DNA of 64,000 nucleotides from JAJVID01 sp050247435 (GTDB lineage: Bacteria > Acidobacteriota > Blastocatellia > RBC074), in assembly GCA_050247435.1 (NCBI GenBank), contig JBFWUF010000019.1:60498-124497 (forward strand), in the 5' to 3' direction. Under the pieces are notes generated by a model. That model had not been told where the DNA came from. It made no database searches and worked only from the letters and a program-made list of their open reading frames with translations. Below are positions 29,650-39,896 of this stretch, one piece after another. The number at the start of each line of letters is the position of its first letter. Position 1 is the first letter of the stretch. The position numbers were made by a program, and so were the translations under genes.

Positions 29650-30453
29650 TTAAGAGGCTCCACTAGCTTCGTTCGCGACAGTGGATGCCGGCCCCGTTGG
29701 CCCTGATTTGCGCGTACGATCTGAAATGTACCCCCCGACCAGCCATCCCACGCACGCCACAACGATCAACATCGAAAACCATTTTCCGTATTCGCCGTCT
29801 GGCGAAATGATTTCGGTCGCCGTGTGCAAAGCATCGCTGTTAGGCAACACCCTAGCTTCAGCGAATTCGTGAAAGGTGTATATCGAAATTTGGATGAGGA
29901 AGAGAACCAGGAAAAGATTAGTGACTTGGAAGAATCGCTTCATGTTAATCAAGTAGCTATATTTCGCCCAAGCCAGCGCTAGCAGAGTTGCGGCGACCAG
30001 CCCAAGCAGCGCGCCTGCCAACAGTTGTCCGTCAACCTGAAGCAGCAAAAGCGCCGTCTCCATGCCTTCGCGCGTGATCATCAGCACGGTGAAAAAGAAG
30101 ATGCCCGCCATCGCCATAAGTCGTGAGCGCCCAGTTGTCGCTTCGACCATCTTCTGACGTATGGTTTGCGCCAACTTCGGCGCAATGCGGCGCATGTGAA
30201 TGATTAGACTGGCGACTAGAACGACCGCGACTAATCCGAGTATACCTTCCCACAGAGCTTGGTTGGTACCTTCAGTTGCCTGGCTGAGCAAATAACCGAT
30301 TGTCGTGCTGGCCGCAATCGCCACGGCGATTGCGGCGTAAACGGCTGGCGTCAAGGCTCTCTGCCCGGTTTTGCGCAAGTAGGAAAAGATAATCGCGACT
30401 ATAAGGAACGCCTCAAACCCTTCTCGTAGAACAATAATGAACGCATTAAGCAT
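29650..30453 (-). CDS. FTR1 family iron permease
   Basis: The 267-residue membrane protein has seven hydrophobic segments and two iron-binding REGxE motifs, REGFE at 10-14 and REGME at 128-132, as in FTR1/EfeU/FetM. It transports ferric or ferrous iron across the inner membrane. The start at 30453 has AAAGG upstream and places REGFE in helix 1. The stop lies inside the IS terminal repeat: before the insertion the protein would have ended NEAS, and it now ends NEASGAS. No periplasmic partner gene is adjacent. Confidence 0.9.
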   Translation of the reverse strand: MLNAFIIVLREGFEAFLIVAIIFSYLRKTGQRALTPAVYAAIAVAIAASTTIGYLLSQATEGTNQALWEGILGLVAVVLVASLIIHMRRIAPKLAQTIRQKMVEATTGRSRLMAMAGIFFFTVLMITREGMETALLLLQVDGQLLAGALLGLVAATLLALAWAKYSYLINMKRFFQVTNLFLVLFLIQISIYTFHEFAEARVLPNSDALHTATEIISPDGEYGKWFSMLIVVACVGWLVGGYISDRTRKSGPTGPASTVANEASGAS

Positions 30454-30584
30454 GGGGAACACCTTTCCGGCTAATTGTTGATAAAGCAATCTTCAATCAA
30501 ACTGGACGGGATTGTACGCAAGATGAAAATGACTTTCAACTGCAAGGTGGGAAAACTAGAGGGAATTTTAAACGCTGTGGTCAA

Positions 30585-32255
30585 TCACTTTGTGTTAACC
30601 GCGCTAGTCATCTGAAATCGTAATTCGCCGAAGCGCGCGCGTGTGACAATGTAGAGTGGGAGGCGGTGAGCGTCGTTTGAAATCCAGACTTGCGCCAGGA
30701 GAAGTCTGGCTGGCTCCGGAGCAAGAATGTCTATTTGTAGGGCATCGCGGGTGCCCATAGGCCCGCCGATGGATTCCTGTTTGATGATTTTGACCGTTAC
30801 CATCTGCAAGCGGTTGTTGGCGTCGAGGAAGATGAAATCGCGCATCGCCCCGACTTTCAGATCAGCCGCGCGGATGGCGTAGAAGAGCGAAACCAAGTCG
30901 TAGCTGCCTGGGCGGATCTCGGTTTGTGTGCCGCTCGACAGCGAAGCTTGGTTCTTCGACCAGTCATAGGTGGTGGTGACCTGTTTCAACCGCTTTCCTT
31001 CGCGCAAACGTAGATCGGTCCTGACGGGGACGAGTGAATCCATCAAGGCGAGGCTGCTTACTTGATCGTTGACGTTGATCAGTGTTCGCGCCGCACCAAC
31101 CGACGAGGCTTCACCAAAAAAATCGAAGACACGGTTTCCGTTCAGCGATCCTTGCTGACGAACCTCGAAGCTCGCCTTGCCGACTGAAGAAAAATTTCCC
31201 CAGGAGATTTCATAATTGAGGCGTTCGCCGACGACGAAAGGGTAATCTTTAAGAGGCAATGGCGCTTCGGCCTCGACATCAGGTTTGTGACCGTTTGGCG
31301 GACTGTGGCCATTGCTAGGTTGGGTTCCGTTTCCGGGGGGCAGGGAGATGCTGATGGGAGACGAAGGATTGCCCCCCTCGTCTCGCGGAAAATCGAGTTT
31401 TGCAAGCGGAGTTTGTGAGCGTGATGTGATGGTCACACTGGTCAGTTCGGCGCGCGCTTCGCCGACTGGCAGCTTGACTTTGATCATTACGGGCAGGCGT
31501 TGGCTGTCGTCTGAAAGATAAAGATAGCCGCGATATTTGCCATATTTTCCGCTCTTGGGATAAAACTTGATGAGGATAGCGTTGTACGCGCCGGTTTGCG
31601 AAAAGACGCGTTCACGGCCTTTGACGACAGCTTCGAATCGGATCATTTCCTTGTCGTAAATCGCGCTGAATTTATGTTTGGAGCCTTCGGCAAGCGGGCG
31701 TAGCCGTAGCGCATAAATCAGCGAGGTTAGGTCGTAAGTCCCGCCGGAAACTGGGATCGTGGTGTCGTCCGAAAAAGTGGCTTTCTGTTTCGAATGGTCG
31801 AGGATGGTTATTTCTTCAGATTGCCTTTGGCCCTGATGAATTGCGGTTACTATTCGATGAGGAACCGCGTTGCTCAAACTTACATACGATGTGTATTGAT
31901 TATCAACGTCGCCGAAGAGCGAACGCACTTGTCCCAGAGTCTCCAATTTGCTGCGCAGTTGATAACTCTCCTGCCCGTAAAACTGGCCTTGCCCCGCAAC
32001 TTCCATCTCAATGCGCGCCGCCGAAGGAAAACTCGACCACGAGACGTTGTAGACCAATCGCTCGCCGACTACAAACGGCGACCCACCGTTGGAATTTACT
32101 GGAGCCACTGTCGGCGATGATTGTGGAGAAGTAGGTTTTGGAGGAGGAGTTAGACTTGAGTTCTGTTGTTGCGCAGATAGCTTCAAGCCATAGCTGATCG
32201 CGGCAATGGCAAACAACCCCAAAATGACTTTACGAGATGTTCTAAGAAACGACAT
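30585..32255 (-). CDS. Exported protein with two DUF3108 domains
   Basis: A 556-residue protein with an N-terminal signal region and a low-complexity Pro/Ser linker (about 30-55). It contains two copies of DUF3108: the first starts PFVVGERLVYNVSW, the second (about residue 340) starts YPFVVGERLNYEISW. Both contain the YDLxSLxYAxR segment and a late R-LP strand. The linker between them (about 305-340) is Pro/Gly/Ser-rich. DUF3108 proteins are periplasmic, beta-rich and of unknown function. The tandem layout suggests duplication. Confidence 0.8.
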   Translation of the reverse strand: MSFLRTSRKVILGLFAIAAISYGLKLSAQQQNSSLTPPPKPTSPQSSPTVAPVNSNGGSPFVVGERLVYNVSWSSFPSAARIEMEVAGQGQFYGQESYQLRSKLETLGQVRSLFGDVDNQYTSYVSLSNAVPHRIVTAIHQGQRQSEEITILDHSKQKATFSDDTTIPVSGGTYDLTSLIYALRLRPLAEGSKHKFSAIYDKEMIRFEAVVKGRERVFSQTGAYNAILIKFYPKSGKYGKYRGYLYLSDDSQRLPVMIKVKLPVGEARAELTSVTITSRSQTPLAKLDFPRDEGGNPSSPISISLPPGNGTQPSNGHSPPNGHKPDVEAEAPLPLKDYPFVVGERLNYEISWGNFSSVGKASFEVRQQGSLNGNRVFDFFGEASSVGAARTLINVNDQVSSLALMDSLVPVRTDLRLREGKRLKQVTTTYDWSKNQASLSSGTQTEIRPGSYDLVSLFYAIRAADLKVGAMRDFIFLDANNRLQMVTVKIIKQESIGGPMGTRDALQIDILAPEPARLLLAQVWISNDAHRLPLYIVTRARFGELRFQMTSAVNTK

Positions 32256-32391
32256 CGAATATTATTCCGCCTTACTGCTGAATTCCTGGCGGCGATTAGG
32301 GACAGGAACGCCGCGGACGGCCCTTCGTGTAAACGTTCTGAGCGAAGGTCGGTTCATTATTCTTCCCGGTTCTTTCCACTTTTCAGTTCGC

Positions 32392-33129
<738 letters not shown>

Positions 33130-33141
33130 CGGTTTACCAAA

Positions 33142-34056
33142 TTAGGGTAGCTGCATTTCAAGCAAAACTTCGGGATCAATGTAAATGCCCTGCCACCGGA
33201 CTCCAGTGTGCAGGTGCGGCGCGGTGGCCCTGCCGGTCCCGCCGCTCAAGGCAATGAGCTGTTGCTTCGATACGCTGTCGCCTTCATTCACTCTGATTTC
33301 GGACAGGTGCATGTAGAGCGTCAGCAGGCCCTGCCCGTGGTCAATCACGACGAAGCCGCCTTCGTAAAACATCTCGCGCGCAACAATCACAGTCCCGCTA
33401 TTCATCGCGCCCACGGGCGTGCCGGTGTCGGCGCGCAAATCCAATCCCTGATGAATGCTCTGGATTTTGCGGTTGAACTTGCGATGCACGCCGAACTCGC
33501 TGGTGATCACGCTCTCCATCGGAGCCGCGAAGCTGCCCGACCACAATCTGTCCGGGGTGACGCGCGCGAAAACCTCTTTCTTTAGCGCCTGATCTTCTTT
33601 GATTCGCGCTAGCGTTTCAGGATCAGGTTCGGTGTATCGGCGGGGAACTCTGATAGCTACGGTTCGATAGTCCGCGCGCTCAATTTTCACGGGGTGGACG
33701 TGGGAGAAACGAACGCCACTCACCGTCGTGGCTTCGAGCGTGAGCCGCCGCTGCCCAGCTGCCGCGTCAATGCCTACGCCCGCGAAACCGCTCCACGTCC
33801 CGTCACTCGCATCGAAATTGAAGAAGACATTGCGCCCCTGCCACTTGCCCTTGAGCGATCTCAACGGCCTTTGCGATTGGACGCGGAACAGGCAGGGTGA
33901 GCCGTTGGCGATTACTTCCGGCTCCGATGTAACAATCAGCGCGTTGCGGGGCGCTGAGTTTGCTCCGAGCGCCGATCCGCGTTCGGGCCAGACTGCGTGC
34001 AACAACGCGATCACTAGTAGAGCGGAAATGATTTTATGCTTTCCGATGAAATTCAT
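33142..34056 (-). CDS. M23 family metallopeptidase
   Basis: The 304-residue protein has an N-terminal signal peptide (about 6-28), a beta-rich region of about 130 residues, and a C-terminal LytM/M23 domain. Zinc motifs are HQGLDLRAD and HLH in TAPHLHTGVRW. Such enzymes cut peptidoglycan cross-bridges or act as regulators of amidases. It sits between pyrD and pyrF with short spacings (16 and 12 bases), an odd partner for pyrimidine genes. Confidence 0.88.
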   Translation of the reverse strand: MNFIGKHKIISALLVIALLHAVWPERGSALGANSAPRNALIVTSEPEVIANGSPCLFRVQSQRPLRSLKGKWQGRNVFFNFDASDGTWSGFAGVGIDAAAGQRRLTLEATTVSGVRFSHVHPVKIERADYRTVAIRVPRRYTEPDPETLARIKEDQALKKEVFARVTPDRLWSGSFAAPMESVITSEFGVHRKFNRKIQSIHQGLDLRADTGTPVGAMNSGTVIVAREMFYEGGFVVIDHGQGLLTLYMHLSEIRVNEGDSVSKQQLIALSGGTGRATAPHLHTGVRWQGIYIDPEVLLEMQLP

Positions 34057-34072
34057 CGCTACCTACCACTTA

Positions 34073-35005
34073 TCATTCGAGCGCGACAGTCCCAACCAGC
34101 GCGCTAATGTTCTCCAACTCATTCCTCAAACAATATTCAGCCAGCCCATCAATAATTTTCATGGGCGCCGCCGGATCGTAAAAGTTCGCCGTGCCGACTT
34201 GCACGGCGCTCGCTCCGGCGATGATGAATTCGAGCGCGTCTTCCGTCGTCGCGATTCCGCCGATGCCGATCAGCGGAATCCTGACCGCGCGCGACGCCTG
34301 GAACGTGCAGCGCACGGCAATCGGTTTGATCGCCGGACCCGACAATCCGCCCGTGACGTTGGCCAGGCGCGGTCGCCGAGTGTTGATGTCAATTGCCATT
34401 CCGACCGCAGTGTTGATCAGCGACAGCGCGTCGGCTCCTGCGCTTTCGACCGCGCGCGCGATTGCGGCCACGTCAGTCACATTTGGCGAGAGCTTGACGA
34501 TCACTGGCCGCGTTGCTGCTCGCTTCACGGCTTCGGTCACAGCCGCTGCCTGCCGTGCGTCGTTCGCGAAACTTTCTCCGCCAGCTTTGACGTTCGGGCA
34601 CGAGATGTTCAGTTCGTATCCGTGAATGCCTTCGCCGTCTTCCAAAATCGCTATCGCCTCAATGTATTCATCAACAGTGTAGCCGAAGACGTTCGGGATG
34701 ACGCGCGTGTCGTACTTTCTCAACTCCGGCAGCTTCTCTTCCACGAACGCGCGGGCGCCGATGTTTTGCAGCCCGATGGCGTTGAGCATCCCGCCGTGCG
34801 TTTCGACTATGCGCCACGGCGCGTTGCCGCGCATCGGCTTTGCTGACAAACCCTTCGTGCAGACGCCGCCGAGTTGGTTCAGATCAATCAGCCCCGCCAT
34901 ATCCAATCCGTAGCCGCAGGTGCCGCTCGCGGTCAGCACGGGATTGTTGAAGCGAATGCCAGCGATCTCCATCGAGAGTAATTTTGATTGCGAGTTAAAG
35001 CTCAT
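34073..35005 (-). CDS. pyrD: Dihydroorotate dehydrogenase class 1B, catalytic subunit
   Basis: A 310-residue FMN-binding TIM barrel. The active-site base is Cys136 in NISCPNVK, which marks class 1 (class 2 uses Ser). Other matches are NPVLTASGTCGYG, GLSGPAIKPIAV and the FMN phosphate site IGIGGIATTEDA. Class 1B works as a heterotetramer with PyrK and uses NAD+. Its start overlaps the nudix gene by 11 bases, and pyrK lies just upstream of that, so one transcript is likely. Confidence 0.96.
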   Translation of the reverse strand: MSFNSQSKLLSMEIAGIRFNNPVLTASGTCGYGLDMAGLIDLNQLGGVCTKGLSAKPMRGNAPWRIVETHGGMLNAIGLQNIGARAFVEEKLPELRKYDTRVIPNVFGYTVDEYIEAIAILEDGEGIHGYELNISCPNVKAGGESFANDARQAAAVTEAVKRAATRPVIVKLSPNVTDVAAIARAVESAGADALSLINTAVGMAIDINTRRPRLANVTGGLSGPAIKPIAVRCTFQASRAVRIPLIGIGGIATTEDALEFIIAGASAVQVGTANFYDPAAPMKIIDGLAEYCLRNELENISALVGTVALE

Positions 35006-35408
35006 CGTCTTTCACGAACTTGCGAAGAAAATCTTTGTCTCTTGGAAAAGTCAGGCGGGCTAGAGCCGCGCGCACAGTGAACCATCCGTATTCGAGAATT
35101 TCGTCGTCTGGCTCAAAGTCCGATTCGCCGACGGGAATCATATGCCAGTAGAGCACGACTTTGGGAATGCCTTTAACCGGGTAGGTCGTGAACCCCGCGA
35201 ACTCAGTGATCGCCGTGTCGTAACCGGTCTCTTCTTTGACTTCGCGTTGCGCCGCCGCGTCCCAGCCGGGGTCTGTGTCATCAATGTGCCCTTTAGGCAA
35301 TTTCCAGGCGTCGTCGCCGCGGCTCAGGATCAACAACACCTCGCGGCCCTGCGGCGATTCGCGCCAGACGAGTCCGCCCGCGCAGTAATCAATTTTTTGA
35401 TTGGTCAT
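34995..35408 (-). CDS. NUDIX hydrolase
   Basis: A 137-residue Nudix protein. The box reads GHIDDTDPG...REVKEETGYD, close to Gx5Ex7REUxEExGU but with one extra residue and Asp in place of the first Glu. REVKEETG, which carries the metal ligands, is intact. The enzyme should hydrolyse a nucleoside diphosphate linked to another group. It lies between pyrK and pyrD and overlaps pyrD by 11 bases, which hints at a housekeeping role in nucleotide metabolism. Substrate unknown. Confidence 0.88.
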   Translation of the reverse strand: MTNQKIDYCAGGLVWRESPQGREVLLILSRGDDAWKLPKGHIDDTDPGWDAAAQREVKEETGYDTAITEFAGFTTYPVKGIPKVVLYWHMIPVGESDFEPDDEILEYGWFTVRAALARLTFPRDKDFLRKFVKDDEL

Positions 35409-35426
35409 AAATTTCTTCGTAGCATA

Positions 35427-36299
35427 TCAGTGAAGCCAGTGAATCTGATCGCCCCCAAACACCGGCCCGTCTGTGCAGACCTTTTTGTAAACGAAGCCTT
35501 CAGGACAATCGTGTTTAACCGCCACCGCGCAACCAACACAAACGCCAAAACCGCACCCCATCGGCGCTTCAAGCGAAAGCTGCGACGGGACGGCGAACCG
35601 CCCGGCGATTTGCGCGACGCGATGCAGCATCGGATCGGGGCCGCAGGCGTAAATAATCTGCCGCGCATCGCCGTGCGATTGTAAGTGTCTTTCGAGCGGC
35701 GCCGTGACGAATCCTGCTTCCCCGTGGCTGCCATCAACCGTTGCGCAAACGACATTTTCTTCAGAAAGCAGCTTGGTGAAATCATCAAGCCCGCAAAGAT
35801 CGCCACGGCTCGCGCCGCCGATGAAGAGTTTCACGCCGACACTCAGCTTCAATAACTCTTCGGCCAGCATAAACAGAGCGGGCGATCCGACACCGCCCGC
35901 AACCAGCAACGCCTTGCGCCCGCGCGCGGCTCCGATGTCGTAGGTGTTTCCGAGCGAGCCTAGAAAATCAACCTCATCTCCCGACTTTAACTTCGCCAGC
36001 GACTGCGTGCCGCGCCCAAGAATCTGGTAGATGAAATCAACGCAGAGCGCGTCGTTGACGATTGATCTGCGGAAATAAGCCATCGCGCGGCGCAGCAGCG
36101 GTTCGTAAATCCCGCGCGGTTTCAGCATCGCGAACTGCCCTGGCAAGACCGGAATCTGTTGATCCAGGCGCAAACGCAAATACCCATAACTGCGTGTGGA
36201 CTCCGACACGATCATATCGTTGCGTTCGACGATGGCTATCGTGTCAATCATTGTGGGCATTGCAGGCGCTATTGGCGTTGGCGGCGAATTTGCTGACAA
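35427..36299 (-). CDS. pyrK: Dihydroorotate dehydrogenase electron transfer subunit PyrK
   Basis: The 290-residue protein has an FAD domain (PGQFAMLKPRG), an NAD domain (VAGGVGSPALFMLAEEL and ACGPDPMLHRV) and a C-terminal [2Fe-2S] site with four Cys in MGCGFGVCVGCAVAV and KKVCTDGPVF. It passes electrons from dihydroorotate via FMN to NAD+. The start is uncertain: a TTG at 36299 with GGAGATT upstream, or ATGs at 36260 and 36251. It heads the leftward pyr cluster. Confidence 0.94.
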   Translation of the reverse strand: MSANSPPTPIAPAMPTMIDTIAIVERNDMIVSESTRSYGYLRLRLDQQIPVLPGQFAMLKPRGIYEPLLRRAMAYFRRSIVNDALCVDFIYQILGRGTQSLAKLKSGDEVDFLGSLGNTYDIGAARGRKALLVAGGVGSPALFMLAEELLKLSVGVKLFIGGASRGDLCGLDDFTKLLSEENVVCATVDGSHGEAGFVTAPLERHLQSHGDARQIIYACGPDPMLHRVAQIAGRFAVPSQLSLEAPMGCGFGVCVGCAVAVKHDCPEGFVYKKVCTDGPVFGGDQIHWLH

Positions 36300-36463
36300 A
36301 TGGGAATCTCCGAATCCGAATTGGGTTTGTGGGAAGTAAACGCGAGTCTAGCAGAATGAAATCGGGCGAGGCAAAGCCGTTTACAGCCTTCACCGCGCTC
36401 GTGTATCGTTGCCTTCACTCAATCGGCGGTAATCACAAAGCATCCATACATCTGGGCGAATTT

Positions 36464-36901
36464 ATGAAGGCCAATAAAGTTATCGCGGGAAGCATCGTCG
36501 CGCTGGTCCTGCTAGCCAGTTCTCCATTCATCCTCCGTTTGATCTGGCCGCGCATCAACGATGTTAAAACAGGCGCGACGCGCGAATATCCCGACATCCA
36601 GCCGCAACGTTTCAATCAGCCTTTCGACAAAGTCTTCGACGCCGCTACGAGCGCCGCGCAGTCGATGGGCTGGGAAATACGCGAGACCAATCGCGAGCAG
36701 GGACTCATCGAAGCTGTCGCGACGACCCGGCTCTTAAAATTCAAAGACGACGTGACCGTGACAATCTCGCGTGAAGGCCCACGCGATGGTGAAGCCACGG
36801 TCGTCAACGTCCGCTCGAAATCGCGAGTGGGCAAAGGCGATCTGGGGACAAACGCGCGGCGCATCCGCGCGTTTCAGGCTGAACTGGCGAAACGGTTATG
36901 A
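36464..36901 (+). CDS. DUF1499 family protein
   Basis: A 145-residue protein with one N-terminal hydrophobic segment (about 6-22), followed by DUF1499: RFNQPFDKVFDAATSAAQSMGWEI, the LIEAVATTRLLKFKDDVTVTI strand and a C-terminal DLGTNARRIRAFQAELAKRL. A longer frame from 36062 overlaps pyrK in antisense and is rejected. DUF1499 proteins are envelope-associated and uncharacterised. It lies 60 bases before pyrR. Confidence 0.8.
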   Translation: MKANKVIAGSIVALVLLASSPFILRLIWPRINDVKTGATREYPDIQPQRFNQPFDKVFDAATSAAQSMGWEIRETNREQGLIEAVATTRLLKFKDDVTVTISREGPRDGEATVVNVRSKSRVGKGDLGTNARRIRAFQAELAKRL

Positions 36902-36961
36902 GCGGTGCTATATTCCGCGCTCGCTCAAACATCACCAAAACAAAGCTACCGGGGCTACAAA

Positions 36962-37507
36962 ATGGAATTCATCGAAAAATCGTGTGTGATGACCGCCGCC
37001 GATATGAACCGCGTGCTGGCGCGAATGGCTTCGCAGGTTGTCGAGAACAATCCCGAGCTGTCGAACGTGCTGCTGGTCGGAATCAGACGGCGCGGCGTGC
37101 CGCTGGCCGAACGGCTGGCCGCCAGAATCAAAGAGATGGACAGCGTTGACGTGGCGACCGGCGCGCTGGACATCACGCTCTACCGCGACGACTTGAGCAC
37201 CGTCGGCGAACGCCCGGTCGTCAACAAAACCGAACTGCCCGCGAACATCACAGGCAAGACGATCATCCTGGTTGACGATGTGCTTTACACCGGGCGCACG
37301 ATCCGCGCCGCGCTGGACGAACTGATTGACTTCGGCCGCCCGCGCCGAGTGCAATTGGCCGTGCTTATTGACCGTGGCTGGCGCGAACTGCCGATCCAGG
37401 CCGATTACATCGGCAAATTCGTCACGACGACCGAAAAAGAGATTATCAAAGTGATGCTTCCTGAGTTCGACGAAACGGAGCAGGTGCTGGTCGTCGAGCA
37501 GAAGTAA
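36962..37507 (+). CDS. pyrR: Bifunctional pyr operon regulator / uracil phosphoribosyltransferase PyrR
   Basis: A 181-residue PyrR. The PRPP site is ILVDDVLYTGRTIRAA (102-117), and the N-terminal ELSNVLLVGIRRRGVPLAERLA and ITLYRDDLS segments are typical. PyrR binds UMP and regulates pyr mRNA by attenuation, or acts as a phosphoribosyltransferase. I see no clear PyrR-binding stem upstream of pyrR or pyrB, so attenuation here is unproven. It heads pyrR-pyrB-pyrC. Confidence 0.95.
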   Translation: MEFIEKSCVMTAADMNRVLARMASQVVENNPELSNVLLVGIRRRGVPLAERLAARIKEMDSVDVATGALDITLYRDDLSTVGERPVVNKTELPANITGKTIILVDDVLYTGRTIRAALDELIDFGRPRRVQLAVLIDRGWRELPIQADYIGKFVTTTEKEIIKVMLPEFDETEQVLVVEQK

Positions 37508-37508
37508 A

Positions 37509-37613
37509 TGCGGATTGCGGAATGCGGGATGCGGATTGAAAGACGCGCTGCCGCATTTTGAAGGTAGTAGGAGATCGAAATAGAAAATCCGCAATCCGCA
37601 ATCCGCAATCCGC
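37509..37613. repeat. AATCCGC repeat with inverted partner, upstream of pyrB
   Basis: Four exact tandem AATCCGC units lie at 37586-37613, just before the pyrB start. Reverse-complement copies (GCGGATTGCGGAATGCGGGA and similar) lie at 37509-37538, directly after the pyrR stop. The two could pair over about 25 bases across a ~45-base loop. The same unit forms the first codons of pyrF. It could act in transcript folding between pyrR and pyrB or be a mobile repeat. Confidence 0.75.
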
Positions 37614-37623
37614 AATTGTTCGC

Positions 37624-38562
37624 ATGCCATTAAAACGCAAAGACCTTCTGGGAATCGCCGACCTCTCGCCCGAGGAGGTCAATCTCATCCTCGACACCGC
37701 CGAAACTTTCCGCGACGTAAACCAGCGGCAGATCAAAAAAGTCCCGACGCTGCGCGGCAAGACCGTCATCAATCTTTTTTTTGAAGCCTCCACGCGCACG
37801 CGCACCAGCTTCGAGATAGCCGCGAAGCGCCTCTCAGCCGACGCCATCAATATCTCCGCTTCGACTTCCAGCGTCGTCAAAGGCGAAACGCTCGTTGACA
37901 CCGCGCTGAATTTGCAGGCGATGGCTCCCGACGCGATTGTCATCCGCCATTCGTCTTCGGGGGCGCCGCACCAGATCGCGAAGATAGTCAACGCCGCAGT
38001 GATCAACGCCGGCGACGGCGCGCACGAACATCCGACGCAAGCATTGCTCGACGCGCTGACCATCCGCCACAACAAAGGCCGCATCGCCGGGTTGAAAGTC
38101 GCCATCATCGGCGACGTGCTGCATAGCCGCGTGGCGAGATCGAACGCGCATCTGCTTTCAAAACTCGGCGCGCACGTTGTGTTGGCAGGCCCTCGAACGC
38201 TGCTGCCCTTCGGTCTGGAAAAACTGATCACGGCCTCTGAAGGTTCTGTCACGGTTGCCGACAACGTCAACGAAGCGATCACCGACGCCGATGTCGTGAT
38301 GATGCTGCGAATCCAGCTCGAACGGCAATCGGGCGGCTTCTTTCCGAGCTTGCGCGAATACTCGATCCATTACGGCTTGAATCGTCGTCGGCTTGAATTG
38401 GCGAAAGATGATGTGATCGTCTTACACCCCGGCCCGATCAACCGTGGAGTCGAAATTGAATCGGATGTAGCCGACGGGCCGTTCTCGCTGATTCTGAATC
38501 AGGTGGAGAACGGCGTGGCGGCGCGGATGGCGGTGTTGTACCTGCTGGCCGGTGGAGAGTAG
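37624..38562 (+). CDS. pyrB: Aspartate carbamoyltransferase catalytic subunit
   Basis: A 312-residue ATCase. The carbamoyl phosphate motif is STRTRTSF (56-63), followed by RHSSSGAPHQIA and HEHPTQALLDALTI. It makes N-carbamoyl-aspartate. The ATG at 37624 is chosen since the upstream 22 codons derive from the tandem repeat. No pyrI regulatory gene is present; the enzyme may associate with the adjacent dihydroorotase, as in class A1 or B arrangements. Confidence 0.96.
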   Translation: MPLKRKDLLGIADLSPEEVNLILDTAETFRDVNQRQIKKVPTLRGKTVINLFFEASTRTRTSFEIAAKRLSADAINISASTSSVVKGETLVDTALNLQAMAPDAIVIRHSSSGAPHQIAKIVNAAVINAGDGAHEHPTQALLDALTIRHNKGRIAGLKVAIIGDVLHSRVARSNAHLLSKLGAHVVLAGPRTLLPFGLEKLITASEGSVTVADNVNEAITDADVVMMLRIQLERQSGGFFPSLREYSIHYGLNRRRLELAKDDVIVLHPGPINRGVEIESDVADGPFSLILNQVENGVAARMAVLYLLAGGE

Positions 38563-38597
38563 CCGAATCTCAAATCCTGCATTTCAAACTTGGAATT

Positions 38598-39896
38598 ATG
38601 TCTTCATTGATCATTCGCAACGGCACAATTATTGATCCATCGCAATCGCTCGAAGCCAAGCGTGACCTGCTCATCCGCAATGGCCGCGTTGCTGAAATCA
38701 GCGAAAGCATCAATGCTGATGGCGTTGAAACTTTCGACGCCGCCGGTCTGATCGTCGCCCCCGGCTTCATTGACCTTCACGTCCACCTGCGCGAGCCGGG
38801 TTTTGAGTACAAAGAGACCATCGCTTCGGGCGCGCGCGCGGCGGTTGCGGGCGGATTTACTTCCGTCTGCTGCATGCCGAACACGAAACCGGTCAACGAC
38901 AATTCTTCGGTCACCAGCTTCATCGTCGAACAAGGCCGCTCGGCGAAGCTGGCAAATGTCTTTCCCATCGGCGCCATCACGCAAGGATCGAAAGGCGAAC
39001 AACTGGCCGAGATCGGCGAGATGAAGTCGGCGGGCATCGTCGCGATGAGCGATGACGGGAAGCCGGTGCTCGATTCCGGCCTGATGCGCCGCGCGATGGA
39101 ATATTCGCGCGATTTCGACCTGCCGGTCATTGATCATTGCGAAGATTGCTGCGGCGCCACGGGTTGGGCGATGCACGAGGGCGATTATTCCGCGCTGATG
39201 GGACTGAAGGGATTGCCCGGAGCCGCCGAAGACCTGCACGTCGCGCGCGACATCATGCTTGCCGAATTGACCGGCGCGCGCGTCCACATCGCGCACATCT
39301 CGACGGCGCGTTCGGTTGATCTGGTTCGGCATGCGAAGCAAAAGGGTTTGGCAGTCACCTGCGAAGTCACGCCGCATCATTTCGCGCTGACCGACAAGGA
39401 CGTTTATGAGAGCGGCTACGACACCAATTTCAAAATGGCCCCGCCGCTGCGCTCGCAATCCGACCTCGAAGCGATCATCGAAGGCTTGCGCGACGGGACG
39501 ATTGACGCCATCGCCACCGATCACGCGCCGCATCACGCGAACGAAAAGATGCTTGAATTCGATCACGCGCCGAACGGCATCGTCGGATTGGAGACGGCTG
39601 TCAGTTTGACGCTGGATCGTTTGGTTCATCGCGGTGTGATCTCCCTCAGCCGGATGGTTGAATTGCTCTCGACCAATCCGGCGCGGATATTCAAACTCGA
39701 TCGCGGGACTTTGAAGGTTGGCGCGGTAGGCGACGTGACGATCTTCGATCCGAACAGACAAGTCAAAGTTGACGCCTCGAAATTTCAATCGAAGAGCCGC
39801 AACACGCCATTTGGCGGATGGGAATTGAAAGGCGCGCCAGTGGCGACGATTGTCGGCGGTAGATTGCTCAATCCAACTTCTTCCTCATTCCCATAG
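38598..39896 (+). CDS. pyrC: Dihydroorotase
   Basis: A 432-residue class I dihydroorotase. Metal ligands include HVH (61-63, in DLHVHLREPG), His in VIDHCED, His in VHIAHISTA and Asp in IATDHAPHH. It cyclises carbamoyl-aspartate to dihydroorotate. Full length with no missing catalytic residue, so it is likely active rather than a structural pseudo-DHOase. It follows pyrB by 35 bases. Its 3' end overlaps the convergent GNAT gene by 29 bases. Confidence 0.95.
   Translation: MSSLIIRNGTIIDPSQSLEAKRDLLIRNGRVAEISESINADGVETFDAAGLIVAPGFIDLHVHLREPGFEYKETIASGARAAVAGGFTSVCCMPNTKPVNDNSSVTSFIVEQGRSAKLANVFPIGAITQGSKGEQLAEIGEMKSAGIVAMSDDGKPVLDSGLMRRAMEYSRDFDLPVIDHCEDCCGATGWAMHEGDYSALMGLKGLPGAAEDLHVARDIMLAELTGARVHIAHISTARSVDLVRHAKQKGLAVTCEVTPHHFALTDKDVYESGYDTNFKMAPPLRSQSDLEAIIEGLRDGTIDAIATDHAPHHANEKMLEFDHAPNGIVGLETAVSLTLDRLVHRGVISLSRMVELLSTNPARIFKLDRGTLKVGAVGDVTIFDPNRQVKVDASKFQSKSRNTPFGGWELKGAPVATIVGGRLLNPTSSSFP

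Larger units (their letters stand above)
27284..29663 (-). mobile_element. Outer IS630-type insertion sequence carrying a nested IS
   Basis: Terminal inverted repeats begin GTGGAGCCTTTCAAAAGT at 27284 and GTGGAGCCTCTTAAAAGT (reverse strand) at 29663, about 26 of 30 positions matching and ending in TCCACCC. The element is bounded by TA at 27282-27283 and 29664-29665, the TA duplication typical of the IS630/Tc1 group. It has entered exactly at the overlap of the converging holB and FTR1 stop codons. Without the inner element its length would be about 1.38 kb. The transposase is dead (frameshift and two stops). Confidence 0.9.

Noticed and set aside
36062..36463. N-terminal extension of the DUF1499 gene
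   Set aside because: It lies antisense to pyrK and has no family match; the hydrophobic N-terminus begins at 36464.
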